Both the position numbers and the translations under genes were made by a program. Below are positions 18,514-28,365 of a stretch of 64,000 nucleotides of DNA, piece by piece. Source of the DNA: Pectobacterium aroidearum (lineage in GTDB: Bacteria > Pseudomonadota > Gammaproteobacteria > Enterobacterales > Enterobacteriaceae); assembly GCF_015689195.1 (NCBI RefSeq), contig NZ_CP065044.1, forward strand, positions 1,922,001 to 1,986,000, read 5' to 3'. Each line of letters starts with the position of its first letter. Position 1 is the stretch's first letter. The notes under the pieces are model-generated. The model ran no database searches. It saw only the letters and a program-made list of their open reading frames with translations, and was not told the DNA's origin.

Positions 18514-18865
18514 TTCCCCCTCAGATGCGCATGCGTCGGCAGTTGTCCGCCGCATGTGGCGCCATGCTGTTTATTTCTTTTCTGTGACCGCCCGCGTTGA
18601 ATGTAAGTTTTGCGTACCGTCTAGCATTATTCTTGCAGTTTTTATTAAATGAAATCTCAATAAATGCACTATATTACGCGCTGTGCATTTGAGTGCGTCG
18701 GTGCGGCAACCACTATCGGGAAGCCTTATTCGCTTAAGGCAGGGGAAGGTGTTTTTCGCCTTGTCAGAGAAGGGATGTGACCGTCGGAATCTTCAACCTG
18801 TCTTGTGCTTCAGCGCCTTATTCTGTTTTGCTCTGACGCCTGGATTGACTGGGTCTTTATAACGA
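18514..18865 (+). other. 352-bp gap upstream of bglX
   Basis: No gene, tRNA or clear repeat is seen. TTGCAG (about 18631) followed by AT-rich sequence could be a promoter, but no convincing -10 element stands at the right distance. The DNA changes from GC-rich after the PLP gene to AT-rich at 18600-18680 and then back. Confidence 0.35.
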
Positions 18866-21172
18866 ATGAAATGGCTTACTTCACTGACTATAGCAATTGG
18901 ACTTGCTTGTAATCCGGCGTTTGCGCAGGAGTTGACGTCTGCGCCGGCATCAATATCGCCTTCACATCAGCAACGTGATGCGTTTGTCACGGATCTGCTG
19001 AAAAAAATGACGCTGGAAGAGAAGATCGGCCAGCTCCGATTGATCAGCGTTGGGACGGATAACCCCAAAGAAGCCATTCGGGAAATGATCAGAAATGGTC
19101 AGGTTGGCGCGATTTTTAATACGGTAACCCGCCCGGACATTCGTGCGATGCAGGATCAGGTCATGCAACTCAGCCGCCTGAAGATTCCGCTGTTTTTTGC
19201 CTACGACGTGGTGCATGGTCAGCGCACCATTTTCCCTATCGCATTGGGACTGGCTTCCAGTTGGGACATGGCCGCGATTGAGAAAAGTGCGCGCGTGGCG
19301 GCTTATGAAGCGACGGAAGACGGCCTGAACATGACCTGGGCGCCGATGGTGGATATCACCCGCGATCCGCGCTGGGGCCGCGTGTCGGAAGGTTTCGGTG
19401 AAGACACCTGGCTGACCAGCAAAATTGCTGGTGTGGTTGTTAAAGCCTTTCAGGGCGATGACGTAACGGGTCGCCATTCGCTGATGACCAGCGTAAAACA
19501 CTATGCGCTTTACGGCGCGGTGGAAGGTGGGCGCGACTATAACACCGTGGACATGAGCCCTCAGCGCATGTTCCAGGACTATATGCCGCCTTACAAAGCG
19601 GCGATTGACGCGGGCAGCAGCGGCGTGATGGTCGCGCTGAATTCAATCAACGGTACGCCAGCTACCTCAAACAGCTGGCTGCTGAAAGATGTTCTGCGCG
19701 ATCAGTGGAATTTCAAAGGCATTACCATTACCGATCACGGTGCGATTAAAGAGCTGATTAAGCACGGCGTGGCCAGCGATCCGCGTGATGCATCGCGTCT
19801 GGCGGTGAAATCCGGTATCGGTATGAGCATGAGCGACGAGTATTTCGTCCGTTATCTGCCCGAGCTGGTGAAAAGCGGGGCAGTGAGCATGCAGGAGATC
19901 GATGATGCCTGCCGTCAGGTGCTGAACGTAAAATATGACATGGGGCTGTTTGAAGATCCGTACCGCCATCTGGGGCCGGTAGGTTCCGATCCGGTGGATA
20001 CCAATGCGGAAAGCCGCTTGCACCGTCTGGACGCGCGTGATGTGGCGCGTAAAAGTCTGGTGCTGTTGAAAAACCGTCTGCAAACGCTGCCGTTGAAAAA
20101 AGAAGGCACGATTGCTGTTGTCGGGCCATTGGCTGACAGCCAGCGCGATACGATGGGAAGCTGGTCTGCTGCGGGCGTAACGAAACAGACGATTACCGTT
20201 TATCAGGGGCTGAAGAATGCCGTCGGCGATAAAGCCACCATCCTCTATGCCAAAGGTGCCAACGTCAGTAATCACAAAGGTATCATCGACTTCCTGAATC
20301 AGTATGAAGATGCCGTACAGGTAGATAAACGTCCGCCGCAGGTGATGATTGATGAAGCCGTTGAGGCAGCGAAGAAAGCGGATGTGGTAGTTGCTGTCGT
20401 CGGCGAAGCTGCCGGAATGGCGCATGAAGCATCCAGCCGCTCGAATATTGACCTGCCGCAAGGCCAGCGTGACCTGATCGCGGCGCTGAAAGCGACGGGT
20501 AAACCGCTGGTTCTGGTGCTGATGAATGGCCGTCCTCTGGCGCTGGTGCGTGAAGATCAGCAGGCCGATGCGCTACTGGAAACCTGGTTCAGCGGCACCG
20601 AAGGCGGTAATGCGATCGCCGATGTGCTGTTTGGTGACTATAACCCGTCCGGCAAGCTGCCAATGTCCTTCCCGCGTTCCGTTGGTCAGATCCCGATTTA
20701 TTACAATCACCTGCCGTCAGGCCGTCCTTACACGCCGGAAAACCCAGGCAAATATACGTCTCACTACTACGACGAAGCCAATGGGCCGCTCTATCCGTTC
20801 GGTTACGGCCTGAGCTATACCACGTTCAGCGTGTCAGACGTACGTTTGTCCAGCCAGACGATGAAGCGTAACGGGACGATCAACGCCAGCGTGACGGTGA
20901 AAAACACCGGCAGCCGCGCGGGGGAAACGGTCGTGCAACTGTACGTGCACGATGTGGTGGCTTCCATTAGCCGTCCGGTGAAAGAGCTACGCGGTTTTGA
21001 GAAAGTGATGCTACAGCCGGGAGAATCTCGCACGGTCACGTTCACGCTCGATCAGGAAGCACTGAAGTTCTACAATGCTCGCATGCAGCAGGTGGTCGAG
21101 CCCGGTAAATTCGACGTGATGATCGGTCTGGATTCACAGCGAGTGAAGAGCGATAGCTTCACCTTGCTATAA
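18866..21172 (+). CDS. bglX: Periplasmic beta-glucosidase, glycoside hydrolase family 3
   Basis: 768 residues; E. coli BglX has 765. A signal peptide (cut after NPAFA) is followed by the GH3 N-terminal barrel. The catalytic nucleophile is Asp290 in TITDHGAIKEL. The KHYALYG segment and the second alpha/beta domain (GPLADSQRDTMGSW) follow. A C-terminal fibronectin-III-like domain starts near residue 660 (VTVKNTGSRAGETVVQLYVH). It hydrolyses beta-glucosides and cello-oligosaccharides in the periplasm, useful on plant tissue. It is transcribed alone and ends at a strong GC hairpin. Confidence 0.95.
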   Translation: MKWLTSLTIAIGLACNPAFAQELTSAPASISPSHQQRDAFVTDLLKKMTLEEKIGQLRLISVGTDNPKEAIREMIRNGQVGAIFNTVTRPDIRAMQDQVMQLSRLKIPLFFAYDVVHGQRTIFPIALGLASSWDMAAIEKSARVAAYEATEDGLNMTWAPMVDITRDPRWGRVSEGFGEDTWLTSKIAGVVVKAFQGDDVTGRHSLMTSVKHYALYGAVEGGRDYNTVDMSPQRMFQDYMPPYKAAIDAGSSGVMVALNSINGTPATSNSWLLKDVLRDQWNFKGITITDHGAIKELIKHGVASDPRDASRLAVKSGIGMSMSDEYFVRYLPELVKSGAVSMQEIDDACRQVLNVKYDMGLFEDPYRHLGPVGSDPVDTNAESRLHRLDARDVARKSLVLLKNRLQTLPLKKEGTIAVVGPLADSQRDTMGSWSAAGVTKQTITVYQGLKNAVGDKATILYAKGANVSNHKGIIDFLNQYEDAVQVDKRPPQVMIDEAVEAAKKADVVVAVVGEAAGMAHEASSRSNIDLPQGQRDLIAALKATGKPLVLVLMNGRPLALVREDQQADALLETWFSGTEGGNAIADVLFGDYNPSGKLPMSFPRSVGQIPIYYNHLPSGRPYTPENPGKYTSHYYDEANGPLYPFGYGLSYTTFSVSDVRLSSQTMKRNGTINASVTVKNTGSRAGETVVQLYVHDVVASISRPVKELRGFEKVMLQPGESRTVTFTLDQEALKFYNARMQQVVEPGKFDVMIGLDSQRVKSDSFTLL

Positions 21173-21182
21173 TGATGTTCTC

Positions 21183-21207
21183 TCGCCGCCGGGAACACCG
21201 GCGGCGA
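21183..21207 (+). terminator. GC-rich hairpin after bglX
   Basis: TCGCCGCCGG (21183-21192), loop GAACA, CCGGCGGCGA (21198-21207): a 10-bp perfect stem 11 nt after the stop. No T tract follows, so it may stabilise the mRNA 3' end rather than terminate alone. Confidence 0.6.
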
Positions 21208-21276
21208 ATGAATACGAATTGTGATTACCACAATACAGTGTGATTGCCGGAGAGTAAGGTATTGCAGGAGAAGGGT

Positions 21277-21816
21277 ATGCCGTTGACTGAAGTGGTGCTG
21301 GTTGATGAAAATGACAAGCCAACGGGCGTAATGGAAAAGCAGGAAGCGCATGTAAAAGGAGCATTACATCGTGCGATTACCGTCTATATTTTCAACTCTC
21401 GCCAGCAGTTGTTATTGCAGCAGCGGGCAGAGGAGAAATATCACAGCGGCGGTTTATGGAGCAATACCTGTTGCAGCCATCCTGCGCCCGGTGAAGAGAC
21501 GCTGCAGGCGGCACACCGCCGTTTGTATGAAGAAATGGGATTACGCTGTGAACTGACGCCAATGTTTACGCTGACCTATCGTCTGCCGTTGGATAATGGG
21601 CTGATTGAGCATGAACTGGGGCATGTGTATTTTGGTGTGACGGATGACCTTCCGCAGATCAACCCCGATGAAGTGTCGAGCTATGAATACCAGTCGATAG
21701 ACAACATAGCCCAGCGGATGGTGGAGACGCCCGAACAGTTTACTGCCTGGTTCCAACTGACCTTCGCGCGTATTCCTGCTTACTGGCAAGCATTTCGGTC
21801 TGAACAACTAAATTAA
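21277..21816 (+). CDS. idi: Isopentenyl-diphosphate delta-isomerase
   Basis: 179 residues from ATG 21277 (GGAGAAGG upstream); a TTG start at 21244 would add 11 atypical residues. Type I, Nudix-fold isomerase that interconverts isopentenyl and dimethylallyl diphosphate. Visible features are LWSNTCCSHPAPGE (active-site Cys65/66 region), the metal-binding HRRLYEEMGL of the Nudix helix, and Glu111/Glu113 in IEHELGHVYFG. In organisms with the MEP pathway it is not essential but balances the two isomers. It is a single-gene unit. Confidence 0.94.
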   Translation: MPLTEVVLVDENDKPTGVMEKQEAHVKGALHRAITVYIFNSRQQLLLQQRAEEKYHSGGLWSNTCCSHPAPGEETLQAAHRRLYEEMGLRCELTPMFTLTYRLPLDNGLIEHELGHVYFGVTDDLPQINPDEVSSYEYQSIDNIAQRMVETPEQFTAWFQLTFARIPAYWQAFRSEQLN

Positions 21817-21890
21817 TTAAAGCGATGCTAATTGCCGCGTTTCCGTGCGGCACCGTTCGTGCAGTCGGCGGGCGCTGTGAGTCAAAAGCC

Positions 21891-21998
21891 TCAGCCCGCG
21901 TGCTCGATAATAATGTAGCCCACCAGCATCATGCCGGACATGCCACCTAAGGCGAGAAAGGCAAAGAGACCGATAATACCGATTTTTTGAAGAGTCAT
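21891..21998 (-). CDS. Small single-pass membrane peptide, 35 residues
   Basis: ATG at 21998, stop TGA ending at 21891. The product starts MTLQKIGIIGLFAFLALGG and ends VGYIIIEHAG. A single hydrophobic helix spans nearly its whole length. A ribosome site AAGGAT lies 9-14 nt upstream on the minus strand, between idi and the exporter gene, with no overlap with other genes. Enterobacteria encode many such stress-related peptides. I cannot match it to a named one. Codon choice and the Shine-Dalgarno spacing support it as real. Confidence 0.65.
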   Translation of the reverse strand: MTLQKIGIIGLFAFLALGGMSGMMLVGYIIIEHAG

Positions 21999-22089
21999 CA
22001 GGTTATCCTTTTGTTAATTGCCTCGAATTATAATGCCTTCAGCCCATGAAACAAGACCGAAACGCTCCGCGCTTTTTAAATACACCGTA

Positions 22090-22767
22090 TTAGCGAAATA
22101 AAAGCAGCACACCAAAAAAGAGCAGAATGACGCCAGCACCGCGTTCAATCGGGTTAAGCCAGCGCGTTAAACGCTGCTGAATCAGCGGGCGAGCGATCAA
22201 TGCAGCGATCAGCAGATCCCACATCAACACGACAGAAAACATCCAACTACCGCTGACGAATTGCTGCGTAGGTGTCACATTTTGCCCAAGAATACTGGTC
22301 ATCAGGCTAATGTAGAACAGCATGTTTTTGGGATTCAGTAGCGCCGAACCGAGTCCTAGCAGGACTTGTTTACGCAGTGTTGGACAGCGGTTGGACTGTT
22401 GTTCCGCCTGTAGCGATAGCACAGAACGGCTTTTCACTAACTGATAGCCCACCCAGATCAGATAAGCTGCCCCGGCTAATTCTATGAGGCTAAACAGCGT
22501 GGGCGAATGCTGAATGCCCGCCCAGCCGATCGCCGCCAGCAGAATATACATGCCGTTACCTAGCGCGATGCCTAGACAAATTCCCGCGCTGCCGCGCAGT
22601 CGGTAGCGAATGGCGTAGGCCGTCAGCAGGAAGAAATCCGGGCCGGGGCTCAGTAGCGCCACAAAATGCGCCAGCGCCAGAGCAGGAAAATGGGCGGGAA
22701 AGAGAGAATCAGCAGAAAAAAGGGTATTGATGAACGGCGTGTTGATAAACGTGGCATTGGTAAACAT
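22090..22767 (-). CDS. LysE/RhtB-family amino acid exporter
   Basis: 225 residues from ATG 22767, with about six transmembrane helices. The family hallmark HFVALLSPGPDFFLLTAYAIR stands at the first helix, and GLGSALLNPKNMLFY is the conserved middle motif. These proteins export amino acids such as homoserine, threonine, leucine or lysine when internal levels rise. The N-terminus is slightly longer than usual and contains a small internal duplication (TFINTPFINTLF). It lies 52 bp downstream of an AraC-type regulator gene on the same strand, so the pair is probably an inducible export unit. The substrate is unknown. Confidence 0.88.
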   Translation of the reverse strand: MFTNATFINTPFINTLFSADSLFPAHFPALALAHFVALLSPGPDFFLLTAYAIRYRLRGSAGICLGIALGNGMYILLAAIGWAGIQHSPTLFSLIELAGAAYLIWVGYQLVKSRSVLSLQAEQQSNRCPTLRKQVLLGLGSALLNPKNMLFYISLMTSILGQNVTPTQQFVSGSWMFSVVLMWDLLIAALIARPLIQQRLTRWLNPIERGAGVILLFFGVLLLFR

Positions 22768-22819
22768 GCTATTTCTGACCTCAATAAGTAATCGAGGCCA
22801 GTCTAGACAAGGTGTTCCG

Positions 22820-23665
22820 CTATTTATTGTCAAATATTGATCGTGCGTACTGACCTGGTGTCGCAGCGGTGTATTGCACAAACGTTTTGTGGAAATGACT
22901 TTGATCGCAAAAGCCGCTTTGGTAGCTGGTATCCACCAGCGGTGTACCTTGTTTCAGCAGCGATTTGGCATACTCAATGCGGGCATTATTCAGAAATGCC
23001 ATCGGTGTGATACCCGTATCGTGACGAAACTGCCGCACGATGGTTTCACGTCTCAGGTTCAGCTCCTCCGCCAGCGTTTCCAGAGAGGGCGCTTCTTGCA
23101 AATTATTCAGCAGACGTTCACGTACGTGGTGCGTCGTGGTTTGCGGTGCCTGATGCGGTAGTGCGGGCAAACAGGATGGCGCGGGCAGGCAATATTGTTG
23201 CCAGATGGGGTTCAGCATCGCTTTGAGCTGGTTATCTGCTGACGCGATTTCTCCCCGATATAGCAGGGTAATGATGTGCTGATAATGTGTAAACAGCGCA
23301 GGATCGCGTAAGACGACGCAGCTGCAATGCAAGGCCTCAGCCTGATAGCCACAGTGAGTCGCGATCTGGTCGAGGCACCACCCGGCATCCAGATATAGCA
23401 TGTGATAACTGCGCGTTTTGCCGGGCAGCGGGTTACAGCTGTGCGGCTGTTGGGGATCAATAAAGATCAGATCGCCAACCTGTAAGTGGTGAATGTCGTT
23501 ACGGTAATGGCAACGTGTTTCGCCGTGTTCTATCGCCCCAATCGAAAATTGCGCATGGCTATGTGTTTTATAGGCATGGCTGCTGTTGTACGTGCTGCGG
23601 CTTTCCACATGGGGTAATCGTGGTGAAAACCAGTACGATTGGTTAATAGCGTGGACCGAAGACAT
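22820..23665 (-). CDS. AraC-family transcriptional regulator
   Basis: 281 residues. An N-terminal cupin-like sensor domain (HAQFSIGAIEHGETRCHY; DLIFIDPQQPHSCNP) is followed by two helix-turn-helix motifs in the C-terminal 100 residues (LETLAEELNLRRETIVRQF and the conserved end SYQSGFCDQSHFHKTF). Regulators of this layout bind direct repeats near their own and neighbouring promoters. The downstream exporter is the obvious target. Tandem 16-bp repeats overlap its start codon and a 13-bp direct repeat stands further upstream. Confidence 0.92.
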   Translation of the reverse strand: MSSVHAINQSYWFSPRLPHVESRSTYNSSHAYKTHSHAQFSIGAIEHGETRCHYRNDIHHLQVGDLIFIDPQQPHSCNPLPGKTRSYHMLYLDAGWCLDQIATHCGYQAEALHCSCVVLRDPALFTHYQHIITLLYRGEIASADNQLKAMLNPIWQQYCLPAPSCLPALPHQAPQTTTHHVRERLLNNLQEAPSLETLAEELNLRRETIVRQFRHDTGITPMAFLNNARIEYAKSLLKQGTPLVDTSYQSGFCDQSHFHKTFVQYTAATPGQYARSIFDNK

Positions 23666-23715
23666 AATTTACCGAAGCTATTGTTTACCGAAGATAGCGT
23701 TTACCGCTCGCGATA
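23652..23715. repeat. Four degenerate tandem 16-bp repeats at the AraC gene start
   Basis: TGGACCGAAGACATAA (23652-23667), TTTACCGAAGCTATTG (23668-23683), TTTACCGAAGATAGCG (23684-23699) and TTTACCGCTCGCGATA (23700-23715). The core is ACCGAAG. They begin inside the regulator's first codons and run into its 5' leader. They may be an autoregulatory site or simple slippage repeats. Confidence 0.65.
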
Positions 23716-23722
23716 AAGACCG

Positions 23723-23752
23723 TGTTTGATAAAAATACATGTTTGATAAAAA
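23723..23752. promoter_or_regulatory. Direct repeat upstream of the AraC gene, possible operator
   Basis: TGTTTGATAAAAA occurs at 23723-23735 and 23740-23752, a perfect 13-bp direct repeat with 17-bp period. AraC-family proteins typically bind direct half-sites spaced by about two helical turns, so this is a reasonable candidate for the adjacent regulator. Confidence 0.5.
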
Positions 23753-23879
23753 GAATAGCTTACCCTAATCGCTGGATGGAAGATTGTCGAGGTCGGAATG
23801 GTCTCGAGCGTGATATCGGCTGACGTCGCCGGGCGTCTGTGGGACAATGGCGCTCAGGTTACACAGATACAGAGTATGC

Positions 23880-25979
23880 ATGACGCTGTCCCCCGCAATA
23901 AAATTGCAGATTGGTCAATGGTATAAGGCCCTGCAAGAACAAATCCCGGATTTTATTTCCCGCGTTCCCCAGCGACAGATGATTGCCGAAGTGGCGAAAA
24001 CGTTGGCGGGCGATTACCCGCGCCATCTGGCTATTGAAGCGCCAACCGGCGTCGGGAAAACGCTTTCTTACCTTATTCCGGGTATTGCGGTGGGGCGTGC
24101 GGAGGATAAAACGCTGGTGGTCAGCACCGCGAACGTGGCGTTGCAGGATCAGATCTACAGCAAAGATTTACCGCTGTTGCAGAAGTTTATTCCTGAACTG
24201 AAATTTACCGCCGCATTTGGCCGTCGTCGTTATATTTGCCCGCGCAATTTGGCGATGCTGGCCACCGATCCCGATGCGCAGGGGGATTTGCCGCTCTTTC
24301 TGGATGATGAACTGATGTCCGCCAGCAAGGAGGAAAAGCGCACCTGTGTACGGCTTGATAAAGCGCTGCAAGGTTACGCCTGGGACGGACTGCGTGACCA
24401 TTATCAGGATTCAATTGACGATAGCCTGTGGCAGAAGCTGAGTACCGACAAAGCGAATTGTCTTGCGCACAACTGTCATTATTATCGTGAGTGCCCGTTC
24501 TTTATCGCACGGCGTGAGATCGAACAGGCCGATGTGGTTGTCACCAACCATGCTTTGGTGATGGCGGCGATGGAAAGCGAGTCGGTACTGCCTCCCCCTA
24601 AGAATCTCCTGTTGGTACTCGATGAAGGCCACCATATTCCTGACGTTGCCCGCGATACGCTGGAGATGTCCGGCAATATTCATCCGGCTTATATGATGGC
24701 GCAGCTAGAACAGCTGGTGCAGCTCATCGGGCAGTGTATGGCGCAGTTTGCCCCTAAATCACCGCCGCGACTGGCTAACAGCGAACGGTTGACCAGCCAC
24801 TGTGAGGAGATCCGCGAGTGCGTGCTGTCTTTCTCGCAAATGTGTGGGCTGTTTCTTCCGCCTGACGGTCAGGAAACCGAGTACCGCTTTGCGATGGGCA
24901 AAATGCCGGATGAAATGCGTGAACTCTGCGTACGGTTGTTCAAATTAACCGACACGCTACGGGCGCTGGCCGAGTATATGCTCAACGACCTGAGTGAGAA
25001 AACCGGGAAGCATGACGTGGTGCGCGTCTATCATGCTCTGCTGAAAATGAGCCGCCAGCAGGGCTACCTTGAGTCTATGAGTAAACTGTGGCGGCTGGCG
25101 GCAATGGAGAAATCCTCGAATGCGCCGGTTTCTAAATGGATTACGCGGGAAATGCGTGATAACCAGCCGCATCTTCACCTTCACTGCGCGGGGATCCGCG
25201 TTTGCGACCAGCTTGAAAGGCTGCTGTGGAGTAAGGTGTCGCACGTCGTGGTGACCTCGGCAACGCTGCGCTCGCTGAACAGTTTTGCGCGCATACAGGA
25301 ACTTTCCGGTCTGGGCGAGCAGGAAGGCGATACGTTCATCGCGCTGGATTCTCCGTTCAACCACCGTGAGCAGGGACGTCTGGTGATTCCCAAAATGCGT
25401 TATGAACCGCTGATGGAATCTGAAGCGCAGCATATTGCTGAAATGGCGCAGTTTTTCCGGGCAGAATTAAAGCAGGATAAGCATAAAGGCATACTGATGC
25501 TGTTTGCCAGCCAGCGTGCCATGCAACTCTTTCTCACGCAGGTTACCGATTTGCGCTTGATGCTGCTGGTTCAGGGAGACAAGCCGCGCTACAGGCTGGT
25601 CGAACTACATCGTCAGCGGGTACAGGAAAGTCAGACTAGCGTGCTGATTGGCTTACAGTCTTTTGCAGAAGGGTTGGATCTGAAAGGGGATCTACTTTCT
25701 CAAGTGCATATCCACAAAATCGCGTTTCCCCCCATCGACAGCCCGGTGATTCTGACGGAAGGCGAGTGGCTAAAAAGCCTCAAACGGCATCCTTTTATCG
25801 TACAAAGTTTGCCCAGTGCGTCGTTTAACCTTATCCAGCAGGTTGGACGCCTTATTCGCAGCCATGACTGCTTTGGTGAAATCGTCATTTACGATCGTCG
25901 TTTGTTGACCAAAGGCTATGGTGCACAACTGCTGGCGGCGCTGCCCGTCTTCCCGATCGAACAGCGGGATATGCCATAA
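23880..25979 (+). CDS. dinG: ATP-dependent DNA helicase DinG
   Basis: 699 residues from ATG 23880; a longer start at 23847 is not supported. DinG is a 5'-3' XPD-like superfamily 2 helicase that unwinds R-loops and D-loops. Walker A is EAPTGVGKT (53-61). The four iron-sulfur cysteines Cys120, Cys194, Cys199 and Cys205 stand at the same numbers as in E. coli. The DEGH box is in LLVLDEGHH, and motif VI is QQVGRLIRS. The protein ends at IEQRDMP and lacks the Arg/Lys-rich C-terminal tail that I recall from the E. coli protein. In E. coli ybiB follows directly; here 23.9 kb of accessory DNA intervenes. Confidence 0.95.
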   Translation: MTLSPAIKLQIGQWYKALQEQIPDFISRVPQRQMIAEVAKTLAGDYPRHLAIEAPTGVGKTLSYLIPGIAVGRAEDKTLVVSTANVALQDQIYSKDLPLLQKFIPELKFTAAFGRRRYICPRNLAMLATDPDAQGDLPLFLDDELMSASKEEKRTCVRLDKALQGYAWDGLRDHYQDSIDDSLWQKLSTDKANCLAHNCHYYRECPFFIARREIEQADVVVTNHALVMAAMESESVLPPPKNLLLVLDEGHHIPDVARDTLEMSGNIHPAYMMAQLEQLVQLIGQCMAQFAPKSPPRLANSERLTSHCEEIRECVLSFSQMCGLFLPPDGQETEYRFAMGKMPDEMRELCVRLFKLTDTLRALAEYMLNDLSEKTGKHDVVRVYHALLKMSRQQGYLESMSKLWRLAAMEKSSNAPVSKWITREMRDNQPHLHLHCAGIRVCDQLERLLWSKVSHVVVTSATLRSLNSFARIQELSGLGEQEGDTFIALDSPFNHREQGRLVIPKMRYEPLMESEAQHIAEMAQFFRAELKQDKHKGILMLFASQRAMQLFLTQVTDLRLMLLVQGDKPRYRLVELHRQRVQESQTSVLIGLQSFAEGLDLKGDLLSQVHIHKIAFPPIDSPVILTEGEWLKSLKRHPFIVQSLPSASFNLIQQVGRLIRSHDCFGEIVIYDRRLLTKGYGAQLLAALPVFPIEQRDMP

Positions 25980-26154
25980 CAAATTCCTCTTTATCCGTTC
26001 GTCGAATAAGGAGGCAATTAGTCCCTATTTAGCGCTATATTTTTTTATTCTTATTTGTTAGATTTGTCTCAGAACAGCAAGGATGCCGTTAATACGTGTG
26101 ACAAGGTATGTCATTGCACGGCACGGTTTTTATCAACCAAGGATAGGTACCACG

Positions 26155-26259
26155 ATGAGAATTAACGCCGTTAATAAAAACTCCTTCCTTTTCAAAAACG
26201 AATGCTGTCTGGCATCCGCTTCTCTTGCTGTCCATATCCATACCAATAATAAAAACTAG
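26155..26259 (+). CDS. Possible 34-residue leader peptide upstream of prtW
   Basis: ATG 26155 to TAG 26257-26259, with AAGGATAGGT ending 6 nt before the start. The peptide is polar, with pairs of Asn and Lys (VNKNSFLFKNECC, HIHTNNKN) and no membrane segment. It has a plausible ribosome site, which is unusual in this AT-rich gap, but no recognised family. It could be a regulatory leader, a remnant or chance. Confidence 0.3.
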   Translation: MRINAVNKNSFLFKNECCLASASLAVHIHTNNKN

Positions 26260-26429
26260 TCACCACGACCTTATTATTTATCATTTGATAATAACGAAAA
26301 TAATTGGCGTTCTTTCTTAATTATTTCCTTATAGAGATAATTTTTATTTATATGCGTTTTTTACCTATAAATATTTTTTAGTGAGTTTTATCTAACCAGG
26401 AGACGATTAGGCCGCCGCCACGTGCGGTA

Positions 26430-27932
<1,503 letters not shown>

Positions 27933-27938
27933 TGTAAC

Positions 27939-27963
27939 AAGGACGGGGTTCCCCCGTCCTTTT
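27939..27963 (+). terminator. Rho-independent terminator after prtW
   Basis: GGACGGGG (27941-27948), loop TTC, CCCCGTCC (27952-27959), then TTTTC. It should limit readthrough into inh-prtDEF, giving more protease than exporter. Confidence 0.85.
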
Positions 27964-27985
27964 CTGTTATCGACTAGGGGCCACT

Positions 27986-28348
27986 ATGAAAAAGTTAATC
28001 ATCGCGGCGTTGTTAAGTGCAATAAGCGGAGGATGTATGGCAAGTAGTCTGAAATTGCCTTCAGCAAGTGAGCTAAGCGGCGTATGGCAATTGCGTGGCG
28101 GGGAACAGCAGTGCGAGGTTGTGCTGCATAACGCGTCGTTAGTGGAGAATACCTGGCGCCTTGAGGGAGATGTTCAGTGTTTAAAAGCGCTGCTGCCGGA
28201 TGTGCCAGCCGGATGGCGACCGACGCCGGACGGTATCACGCTGACGAAAGAGCAGGGGCAATCCGTCGCGTTTTTTAGCAAGGAAAAAGAGGGCTATACG
28301 CTGACATTGCCTGATGGCAGTACACGGACGTTGCATAAACAGCCCTGA
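27986..28348 (+). CDS. inh: Periplasmic metalloprotease inhibitor
   Basis: 120 residues. A 19-residue signal peptide (cut after CMA) is followed by a mature start [15 protein letters not shown] nearly identical in pattern to the Dickeya Inh protein. In that protein the N-terminal strand inserts into the protease active site and the Ser N-terminus contacts zinc. Cys43 and Cys65 can form the single disulfide of the beta-barrel. Inh protects the periplasm from wrongly exported protease. It is 53 bp after the protease gene and 17 bp before prtD, the order known for these operons. Confidence 0.93.
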   Translation: MKKLIIAALLSAISGGCMASSLKLPSASELSGVWQLRGGEQQCEVVLHNASLVENTWRLEGDVQCLKALLPDVPAGWRPTPDGITLTKEQGQSVAFFSKEKEGYTLTLPDGSTRTLHKQP

Positions 28349-28365
28349 CAGGAGAGGCAAGCGCA

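Noticed and set aside
23760-23880. LexA box upstream of dinG
   Set aside because: dinG is SOS-controlled in E. coli, but no CTGT-N8-ACAG pattern was found in the upstream region here.
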